In this document: one piece after another, positions 6,688 to 11,784 of the stretch
How positions within the stretch are numbered: the stretch's first letter is position 1
How the letters are laid out: every line of letters starts with the position of its first letter
Assembly: GCA_031376425.1 (NCBI GenBank)
Contig: JANMDR010000034.1
Span: forward strand, 1-11,784
Length of the DNA stretch: 11,784 bases
Direction of reading: 5' to 3'
Source of the DNA: JANMDR01 sp031376425
Lineage (GTDB): Bacteria > Pseudomonadota > Gammaproteobacteria > Burkholderiales > Usitatibacteraceae
The notes under the pieces: generated by a model
The model's input: the letters and a program-made list of their open reading frames with translations, nothing else
Database searches by the model: none
What the model was told of the DNA's origin: nothing
Made by a program: the position numbers and the translations under genes

Positions 6688-7752
6688 ATGTTTTATAGAG
6701 AAAACGGCCAATTTAAAACCCGCTACATCGATGATCAAGCGCTGCTGCCTATCGCGCAGGATCGTTGGTTTATGGTGGCTTTGCTGGCAGTAGTATTTTT
6801 AGTGATTCCTTTCTTTGCTAGCGAGTATTTATTTCGCGCCATCTTAATTCCTTTTTTAATTTTGGCGCTCGCAGCGGTAGGTCTCAATTTATTGGTGGGT
6901 TACTGCGGGCAAATATCGTTGGGCACTGGCGCTTTCATGATGGTAGGCGCGTATGCGGCGTTTAATATTGCTACCCGCATTCCAGAATTAAATATTTTGC
7001 TGGTGTTTGCGTTGGCGGGGTTAATTTCTACGGTGGCGGGTATGTTTTTTGGCATACCGAGCTTGCGCATTAAGGGATTGTATTTAGCGGTAGCGACACT
7101 GGCGGCGCAGTTTTTTTGCGATTGGTTATTCTCACGCGTAAAGTGGTTTACCAATGATTCGTCTTCTGGTTCAGTTTCGGCACCGGCAGTGACGATGTTT
7201 GGTTTTCCCATTGAAAGTCCCCTTGCAAAATACCTGTTTGTACTGAGCTTGGTCGTTTTCTTCAGTCTAGTGGCTAAAAATCTAGTGCGTTCGCACATTG
7301 GCCGCTCGTGGATGGCGACGCGTGATATGGACGTGGCGGCAGAAATTATCGGCATACGTCCGGTGTTTGCAAAGCTCTCCGCCTTTGCTGTTAGCTCATT
7401 TATTGTCGGTGTGGCTGGTGCCTTATGGGGCTTTGTGCACTTGGGTTCATGGGAGCCAGCGGCGTTTGATGTGAACCGTTCATTTAGTCTTTTGTTTATG
7501 GTTATTATTGGTGGCTTGGGCTCTATTTTAGGTTCGTTTTTGGGAGCAGCGTTTATTGTGTTATTGCCAATTGTATTAACGCAAATTCCGCATTGGTTTG
7601 GCATCCCGATTAGCACGGCGACGGGTGCACATTTAGAGGCTATGATTTTTGGTGCATTGATTGTGTTCTTTTTAATTGTAGAGCCGCATGGTTTGGCGCG
7701 GTTGTGGGCGGTGGCGAAGGATAAGTTACGATTGTGGCCTTTCCCACATTAA
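6688..7752 (+). CDS. livM: ABC transporter permease, LivM type
   Basis: Second inner-membrane permease of the importer, 354 residues. A hydrophilic N-terminal stretch of about 25 residues precedes the first membrane segment. The LivM hallmark is GLNLLVGYCGQISLGTGAFM (65-84), and the ATPase coupling loop is GRSWMATRDMDVAAEIIGI (205-223). The late conserved region FSLLFMVIIGGLGSILGSFLG (about 266-286) and the C-terminal EPHGLARL (332-339) also fit. The start MFYRENGQFKTRY agrees with my recollection of related proteins in liv-type clusters, so the element ending at 6687 has probably not truncated the gene. Translation must use the AAAGG in the element's right arm. A 62-bp gap follows before the binding-protein gene. 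Confidence 0.95.
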   Translation: MFYRENGQFKTRYIDDQALLPIAQDRWFMVALLAVVFLVIPFFASEYLFRAILIPFLILALAAVGLNLLVGYCGQISLGTGAFMMVGAYAAFNIATRIPELNILLVFALAGLISTVAGMFFGIPSLRIKGLYLAVATLAAQFFCDWLFSRVKWFTNDSSSGSVSAPAVTMFGFPIESPLAKYLFVLSLVVFFSLVAKNLVRSHIGRSWMATRDMDVAAEIIGIRPVFAKLSAFAVSSFIVGVAGALWGFVHLGSWEPAAFDVNRSFSLLFMVIIGGLGSILGSFLGAAFIVLLPIVLTQIPHWFGIPISTATGAHLEAMIFGALIVFFLIVEPHGLARLWAVAKDKLRLWPFPH

Positions 7753-7814
7753 TAGCATTGGGATTTTTAGTTGTTGCTTTGAATTTTCTAAAATTAGTTA
7801 AATGGAGGAGTGCC

Positions 7815-9137
7815 ATGAATATGAATTTTAAGAGTGCAGTGCTTGCAGTAACTGCGGTATCCACATTATTGGGAAGTGCCGCAATTGCGCAAACCCCAAT
7901 GGAACAGTTTGTACCGGTGTTGGTTTATCGAACAGGAGCCTACGCGCCTAACGGAATCCCTTGGGCAAATGGTTTTGTTGATTATTTGAAGTTAATCAAT
8001 GAGCGCGATGGTGGTATCAACGGTGTCAAGCTCACATTTGAAGAGTGCGAAACCGCGTACGCTACCGACAAAGGGGTGGAATGCTATGAGCGCTTAAAAG
8101 GCAAAGGCCCCACGGGTGCCACCGCGTTTAATCCGCTTTCTACCGGTGTTACTTTCGCCATCAGTGATAAAGCGCCAGTTGATAAAGTGCCAATTTTTAC
8201 CACGGGCTATGGCAGATCTGAATCAGTAAACGGTAGCGTATTCCAGTGGAATTTCCCGCTAATGGGGACTTACTGGACGGGTGCCGATATTTTGGTGCAG
8301 CACGTGAGCAGCAAGGGCAGTTTGAAGGGTAAAAAAATTGCGCTGGTGTATCACGATTCCCCATTTGGTAAAGAGCCTATTCCAGTCATGGAAGAACACG
8401 CTAAAAAGCATGGCTTTGAATTGGTGAAGTTACCCGTGACGCATCCCGGTTTAGAACAAAAAGCCACATGGCTGCAAGTGCGCCAGCAAAAACCAGACTA
8501 TGTGTTTTTATGGGGCTGGGGTGCGATGAATTCCACAGCGATTAAAGAAGCTATTGCCGTGGGCTACCCGCGTTTGCAGATGTATGGCGTATGGTGGAGT
8601 GCGGCCGAGCAAGATACCCAGCCTGCAGAAGCCGCCGCGAAGGGCTATAACGGCTTGGCGTTCCAGCACAGCTCTGAGCGTGACAATATCGTGCATAAAG
8701 ACATGGCAAAAAATGTGTACGCTAAAAACAAGGGTACTGCTGGCAACGTAAAAGACGTGGGTGGTGTGCTGTATAACCGCGGCATGATTAGCGCGATGTT
8801 AGTGGTTGAAGCGGTACGCACAGCGCAAACTAAATACGGTAAAAAGCCAATGACTGGCGAGCAAGTACGTTGGGGTGCTGAGAATCTAAATATCGACAAC
8901 GCACGCATCAAGGCGATGGGCTTTGAAGGCATTTTGCAGCCGATTAAAACTTCGTGTAACGACCATGAAGGTGCACGTAAGGCACGGATTCATACGTGGG
9001 ATGGCAAAGGCTGGAGCTATACGTCTGACTGGTACGAAGCCGATATGAAAATGCTCCGCCCCATGATCGATGCACAAGCAGCTAAGTATGCCGCAGACAA
9101 GAAAATCACGCCGGTGAATTGCGCTAAAACGGGCTAG
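7815..9137 (+). CDS. ABC transporter periplasmic substrate-binding protein (type I, LivK-like)
   Basis: Periplasmic binding protein of the importer, 440 residues. A Sec signal peptide occupies about residues 1-25, with a charged start, hydrophobic core AVLAVTAVSTLLGSAAIA and probable cleavage at AIA-Q. The mature part has the two-lobe type I fold: an N-terminal lobe with GGINGVKLTFEECET, and a second lobe opening with KGKKIALVYHDSPFGKE (172-188). The mature protein has four cysteines (C78, C90, C381, C436), likely forming two disulfides. It is longer than E. coli LivJ/LivK (about 345-350 mature residues) and clearly divergent, so leucine should not be assumed as ligand. The ATG at 7815 has GGAGG 6 nt upstream; an in-frame upstream extension to 7734 overlaps livM and is rejected. 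A second ATG at 7821 is possible. Confidence 0.92.
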   Translation: MNMNFKSAVLAVTAVSTLLGSAAIAQTPMEQFVPVLVYRTGAYAPNGIPWANGFVDYLKLINERDGGINGVKLTFEECETAYATDKGVECYERLKGKGPTGATAFNPLSTGVTFAISDKAPVDKVPIFTTGYGRSESVNGSVFQWNFPLMGTYWTGADILVQHVSSKGSLKGKKIALVYHDSPFGKEPIPVMEEHAKKHGFELVKLPVTHPGLEQKATWLQVRQQKPDYVFLWGWGAMNSTAIKEAIAVGYPRLQMYGVWWSAAEQDTQPAEAAAKGYNGLAFQHSSERDNIVHKDMAKNVYAKNKGTAGNVKDVGGVLYNRGMISAMLVVEAVRTAQTKYGKKPMTGEQVRWGAENLNIDNARIKAMGFEGILQPIKTSCNDHEGARKARIHTWDGKGWSYTSDWYEADMKMLRPMIDAQAAKYAADKKITPVNCAKTG

Positions 9138-9173
9138 CGGTATTGTCGTAATGTAGTGTCTTAAAGCATCAAC

Positions 9174-9219
9174 ATATGTCGGGTTAGTACTGCAGCGTTA
9201 CTACGCTAACCCGACATAT
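9174..9219. repeat. REP-like palindrome in the gap before livF
   Basis: ATATGTCGGGTTAG (9174-9187) and CTAACCCGACATAT (9206-9219) are perfect 14-bp inverted repeats around an 18-nt loop. A TGTCGGGTTA...TAACCCGACA palindrome with a GCG-containing loop is the kind of short intergenic repeat that occurs in many copies in proteobacterial genomes. No T-run follows, so it is not a classic terminator, but the hairpin could partly stop transcription or protect the 3' end of the binding-protein mRNA. It begins 36 nt after the binding-protein stop and lies in a 141-bp gap that otherwise holds only the livF ribosome binding site. Confidence 0.7.
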
Positions 9220-9278
9220 CGTCTCTAGGGTCAAAAGTCTCACCAAAAATCGCACCGCAACGTGCAAGGAACCCAATA

Positions 9279-10130
9279 ATGCAAACTGAAGTCGCTATTG
9301 CATCGGCACCAACAACGAGTACCAAAGCCCCGCCCCTATTGAGCGTGAGCGGTATTGAGGTTATCTACAATCACGTGATTTTAGTGCTCAAGGGCGTATC
9401 GCTTAACGTACCTGAAGGCGGCATTGTTGCCTTGTTAGGGGCAAATGGCGCCGGCAAAACGACGACCCTTCGCGCGATTTCAAACCTGCTGCATAGTGAG
9501 CGCGGTGAAGTTACCAAGGGCAGTATCAGCTATAAGGGGGCGCAGATTCATAACCTGACCCCGTCCGATTTAGTCAAGCGGGGTGTGATTCAAGTCATGG
9601 AAGGCCGCCACTGCTTCGCGCACTTAACGGTAGAAGAAAACTTACTCACCGGCGCATATACCTTGAATGCCTCTAAAGCCGAAGTAGCAGCCCAATTAGA
9701 GCGGGTTTACGCCTATTTCCCGCGCTTAAAAACGCGCCGCCAATCGCAATCTGGCTACACTTCTGGTGGTGAACAACAAATGACGGCAGTTGGCCGCGCT
9801 TTGATGTCCAACCCAAAAATGATTTTGCTCGACGAGCCATCAATGGGCTTGGCGCCGCAAGTAGTCGAAGAAATTTTTAGCATCGTCCGTGACTTAAACC
9901 AAAAAGAAAAAGTAAGTTTTTTGTTAGCAGAACAGAACACTATGGTGGCACTACGCTTCGCCGATTTTGGCTATATTTTAGAAAATGGCCGTGTGGTAAT
10001 GGAAGGCGACGCCAAACATTTAAGCGATAATGAAGACGTAAAAGAATTCTATTTGGGTCTATCCACAGCAGGGCGTAAAAGCTTCAGAGACGTGAAGCAT
10101 TATCGTCGCCGCAAACGTTGGTTGGCATAG
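9279..10130 (+). CDS. livF: ABC transporter ATP-binding protein, LivF type
   Basis: Second cytoplasmic ATPase of the importer, 283 residues. Walker A is GANGAGKT (54-61), the Q-loop Gln is Q105, the signature TSGGEQQ is at 161-167 and Walker B is MILLDEP (181-187). The usual H-loop position carries Gln in AEQN (218-220), the normal LivF form. The protein is about 45 residues longer than E. coli LivF. The excess is an N-terminal Ala/Thr/Pro-rich leader (about 1-20) and a very basic C-terminal tail, GRKSFRDVKHYRRRKRWLA (265-283). AAGGA (9266-9270) lies 8 nt before the ATG. The next gene starts 2 nt after its TAG. Confidence 0.95.
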   Translation: MQTEVAIASAPTTSTKAPPLLSVSGIEVIYNHVILVLKGVSLNVPEGGIVALLGANGAGKTTTLRAISNLLHSERGEVTKGSISYKGAQIHNLTPSDLVKRGVIQVMEGRHCFAHLTVEENLLTGAYTLNASKAEVAAQLERVYAYFPRLKTRRQSQSGYTSGGEQQMTAVGRALMSNPKMILLDEPSMGLAPQVVEEIFSIVRDLNQKEKVSFLLAEQNTMVALRFADFGYILENGRVVMEGDAKHLSDNEDVKEFYLGLSTAGRKSFRDVKHYRRRKRWLA

Positions 10131-10132
10131 CG

Positions 10133-11386
10133 ATGGATTCAGCAATGCAACCAATAATGACCGCCAATACGCACTATGATGAGCTCGAAACTAGAGCGCC
10201 AGAGCACCGTGAGAACGCCCTATTTAAGGCGCTTGGCAACCAGCTAGCGCACGCAAAACAGTACGCACCGTACTTTGCTGCACACCTTGCCAACTATGAT
10301 GTAGCGCAGATAAATTCCCGCGCGGGTTTGGCACAATTACCCGTCACGCGAAAAAGTGCGCTTATTACTTTGCAAGCAGCCAATCCACCTTTTGGTGGCT
10401 TGAATGCCACACCGATTGGACAGCTTGCGAATATATTCGTATCACCTGGTCCCATTTATGACCCTGAAGGCGTTGGCGACGATTGGTGGTGCACGGCACG
10501 CGCGTTTTTTGCCGCAGGGTTCCGTGCCACCGATATTGTGCTCAATACCTTTTCGTATCACTTGACGCCAGCAGGCTCGATGTTTGAAACCGGCTTACGC
10601 GCCTTAGGCTGTGGCGTAATAGCAGGTGGAGTAGGGCAGACGGATATGCAGTTAGCCACCATTGCCGCGCTGAAACCCAGCGGCTATGTGGGTACGCCAT
10701 CTTTTTTAAAATTGCTGCTAGAAAAGGCCGCGGCGCAAGGAACTGATATCAGCTCGATTCGCCGCGCCTTGGTATCAGGAGAAGCATTTTTGCCAGCAAC
10801 ACAACGCTATTTTGCCGAGTGTGGCATTACAGCAATGCAGTGCTATGGCACGGCAGATTTAGGCATTATTGCCTATGAAACAAGTGCACGCGATGGCTTA
10901 TTGGTGGAAGAAAATCGCATCGTCGAGATCGTTCGCCCTGGAACGGGGGATGTATTGCCCGATGGTGAAGTAGGCGAAGTGGTAGTAACCACATTTAATC
11001 GCGATTATCCCTTGGTGCGCTTCGCAACCGGAGACCTATCAGCCGTACTCAAAGGCGTGTCGCCCTGCGGACGCACCAATATGCGCATACGCGGGTGGCT
11101 AGGTCGTGCTGACCAAACCACCAAAGTACGCGGTATGTTTATCCATCCAGAACAAATTGCTGCAGTGTTGAAACGCCATCCCAACATCACCCGCGCCTGC
11201 CTAACGGTAAGTCATGACGCAAACCAGCAAGATCAAATGGTGCTGCGTTGTGAGGCTGAAACTGAATTGGATATTGTAAGAATCGCCGATGATTTGCGTG
11301 ATTTAACTAAGCTACGGGGCAGCATTGAGCGCGTTGCAATGGGGGGGTTAGGTAATACCGGGAAGGTGATTGAAGATGTGCGCTAG
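10133..11386 (+). CDS. PaaK-like AMP-binding protein (phenylacetate-CoA ligase family)
   Basis: A 417-residue member of the phenylacetate-CoA ligase branch of the ANL superfamily, predicted to adenylate or bind a carboxylic acid. Later motifs are recognisable: YGTAD (238-242, at the YGxTE/YGLSE position), TGD (299-301), the hinge-like GRADQTTKVRGMFIHP (324-339) and a C-terminal GKVIEDV with the candidate catalytic Lys at 411. The ATP P-loop SSGTTGKP is missing: the equivalent position reads SPGPIYDPEG (104-113). Activity is therefore uncertain, and the protein may use a different phosphate-binding mode or CoA-related chemistry. Starts at 10133, 10145 and 10157 are all possible with no strong Shine-Dalgarno. 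I give the first ATG after the livF stop, but MTANTHYDELETR from 10157 fits my memory of relatives best. It is the last gene of the operon. Confidence 0.85.
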   Translation: MDSAMQPIMTANTHYDELETRAPEHRENALFKALGNQLAHAKQYAPYFAAHLANYDVAQINSRAGLAQLPVTRKSALITLQAANPPFGGLNATPIGQLANIFVSPGPIYDPEGVGDDWWCTARAFFAAGFRATDIVLNTFSYHLTPAGSMFETGLRALGCGVIAGGVGQTDMQLATIAALKPSGYVGTPSFLKLLLEKAAAQGTDISSIRRALVSGEAFLPATQRYFAECGITAMQCYGTADLGIIAYETSARDGLLVEENRIVEIVRPGTGDVLPDGEVGEVVVTTFNRDYPLVRFATGDLSAVLKGVSPCGRTNMRIRGWLGRADQTTKVRGMFIHPEQIAAVLKRHPNITRACLTVSHDANQQDQMVLRCEAETELDIVRIADDLRDLTKLRGSIERVAMGGLGNTGKVIEDVR

Positions 11387-11388
11387 CC

Positions 11389-11423
11389 CGTAGGGCGCAA
11401 TCAGCGTAGCGCCTATTGCGCCG
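11389..11423 (+). repeat. REP-like palindrome, copy 1
   Basis: GGCGCAAT (11394-11401) and ATTGCGCC (11415-11422) are an 8-bp perfect inverted repeat with a GCGTAGCG-type loop. It begins 2 nt after the stop of the PaaK-like gene. It matches copy 2 (11503-11538) in inverted orientation at about 31 of 36 positions, counting one single-base gap. Palindromes of this GGCGCAAT...ATTGCGCC type are common dispersed intergenic repeats. Confidence 0.7.
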
Positions 11424-11447
11424 GACTGTGTAAGTTCGAGCCGTTTC

Positions 11448-11461
11448 CAGAGTTAACTCTG
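11448..11461. repeat. 14-bp perfect palindrome between the two REP-like copies
   Basis: CAGAGTTAACTCTG is its own reverse complement. It lies near the middle of the interval between the two REP-like copies. A wider imperfect stem, AGCCGTTT (11439-11446) with AAACGGGCT downstream (11474-11482, one bulged G), flanks it. It could be the centre of a composite palindromic element or a protein-binding site. Confidence 0.5.
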
Positions 11462-11502
11462 CTGCAAATCTAAAAACGGGCTATGACCACTTTTCCGTCA
11501 CT

Positions 11503-11538
11503 CGGTGCAATTGGCGCTTACGCTGATTGCACCCTACG
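11503..11538 (-). repeat. REP-like palindrome, copy 2 (inverted)
   Basis: GGTGCAAT (11504-11511) pairs with ATTGCACC (11526-11533). Read on the minus strand the copy runs CGTAGGGTGCAATCAGCGTA onward, the same family as copy 1. Differences that keep pairing are seen: the C/G pair in the copy 1 stem is T/A here, a compensated change that supports selection or copying as a hairpin. The 79 bp between the copies contain only the 14-bp palindrome and its flanking stem. Confidence 0.7.
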
Positions 11539-11557
11539 ACACTGTAGGAGACGTAAA

Positions 11558-11580
11558 CTGAAGCTTCTTCAGCTTTTTAT
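11558..11580 (+). terminator. Rho-independent-type terminator, possibly bidirectional
   Basis: CTGAAG (11558-11563), loop CTT and CTTCAG (11567-11572) form a 6-bp hairpin followed by CTTTTTAT on the plus strand. It lies about 170 nt after the operon's last stop and 17 bp from the stop of the convergent minus-strand gene. On the minus strand only TTT follows the hairpin, so it would act better rightward. The short stem makes efficiency uncertain. Confidence 0.5.
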
Positions 11581-11589
11581 AGACGCGCT

Positions 11590-11784
11590 CTACTGGTTCA
11601 GCTTCTCGGCAACCGCGATTGCCACCGGTGCTTTAGCGGTAGTGGCATCATCACCTTTGGCTGCTACTGGCTTAGGATATACCGCGCTTAAAATCGCTTC
11701 GGCTACTTCGCGCATTACTTTATCTACCGATTCTTCTGAATAGCCGATGAAGGTGCGTTTGACGGTGCCGTCACTATTGATAAT
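11590..11784 (-). CDS. C-terminal fragment of a possible thioredoxin-fold (TlpA/redoxin-like) protein
   Basis: The minus-strand frame is open from the window edge to a TAG at 11590-11592 and gives 64 residues without a start, so the gene begins beyond 11784. The fragment opens with IINSDGTVKRTFIGYSEES, followed by a helix-like VDKVMREVAEAIL. This resembles the last beta-strands and final helix of TlpA- or redoxin-type thioredoxin folds (pattern: Ile/Val-Ile-x-x-Asp-Gly-x-Val...Gly-Tyr-x-x-x-x-Leu). The active-site CxxC would lie outside the window, so the call is tentative. After it comes a low-complexity Ala/Lys/Pro tail of about 30 residues. An opposite-strand open frame (11483-11743) overlaps it and looks like chance. 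The gene converges on the ligase-transporter operon. Confidence 0.55.
   Translation of the reverse strand: MINSDGTVKRTFIGYSEESVDKVMREVAEAILSAVYPKPVAAKGDDATTAKAPVAIAVAEKLNQ

Noticed and set aside
6541..6690. Target-site duplication flanking the 145-bp element
   Set aside because: The bases outside the terminal repeats (GA on the left, AT on the right) do not match, and no longer direct repeat is visible, so no duplication is claimed.
6900..7616. Open frame of 238 codons on the minus strand across livM
   Set aside because: It lies wholly inside the clear livM frame, its product has the Pro/Thr/Asn-rich, low-complexity look of an antisense shadow, and it has no ribosome binding site or family resemblance.
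7734..7814. In-frame 27-codon N-terminal extension of the binding protein
   Set aside because: It overlaps livM, contains the GGAGG ribosome binding site, and would place another hydrophobic segment before a complete Sec signal peptide beginning at 7815.
7753..7814. Separate promoter for the binding-protein gene in the livM gap
   Set aside because: TAAAAT at 7789-7794 is -10-like, but no -35-like box lies 16-18 nt upstream, so the support is too weak.
11483..11743. Plus-strand open frame of 86 codons at the window end
   Set aside because: It runs through the REP-like copy and terminator hairpin and then opposite the minus-strand frame at 11590-11784, which has a sensible thioredoxin-fold-like end. 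The plus-strand product resembles nothing known.

Overview
The window reads as a chromosomal segment of a moderately AT-rich betaproteobacterium. This assignment is an inference. It rests on the co-occurrence of a DUF1841 gene beside nth, a PGDYG-family gene, and a branched-chain-type ABC transporter bracketed by two AMP-binding enzymes, a combination I associate with Burkholderiales, Rhodocyclales and relatives. No rRNA, tRNA, CRISPR array, transposase or phage gene is visible.

Layout. Positions 3-266 hold the 3' end of an unrecognised gene cut by the window edge. A hairpin (290-316) follows, then a small PGDYG-family gene (364-798). A leftward operon runs from 2633 to 855: a Crp/Fnr-type regulator, endonuclease III (nth) and a DUF1841 protein, with an 8-nt gap and then an 8-nt overlap. 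The 244-bp divergent intergenic region 2634-2877 contains a Crp-geometry palindrome with a third half-site one helical turn away, and the likely promoter of the rightward operon.

The rightward operon (2878-11386) encodes an AMP-binding acyl-CoA ligase, LivG, LivH, LivM, a periplasmic binding protein, LivF and a PaaK-like AMP-binding protein. It forms a complete HAAT-family importer: two ATPases, two permeases and one binding protein, with an adenylating enzyme at each end. The simplest reading is uptake of a small carboxylic acid or amino acid coupled to CoA activation. The substrate cannot be read from the sequence. The last enzyme lacks the normal Ser/Thr/Gly-rich ATP P-loop, although its later adenylation motifs are present.

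Three kinds of palindromic repeat sit in the gaps of this operon and at its end. A 145-bp MITE-like element with 18-bp perfect terminal inverted repeats fills the whole livH-livM gap, and its right end supplies the only visible ribosome binding site of livM. A 46-bp REP-like palindrome lies between the binding-protein gene and livF. Beyond the operon, two copies of a different REP-like palindrome face each other around a 14-bp perfect palindrome. A terminator-like hairpin (11558-11572) then separates the operon from the convergent 3' end of another gene (11590-11784, minus strand), which may be a thioredoxin-fold protein.
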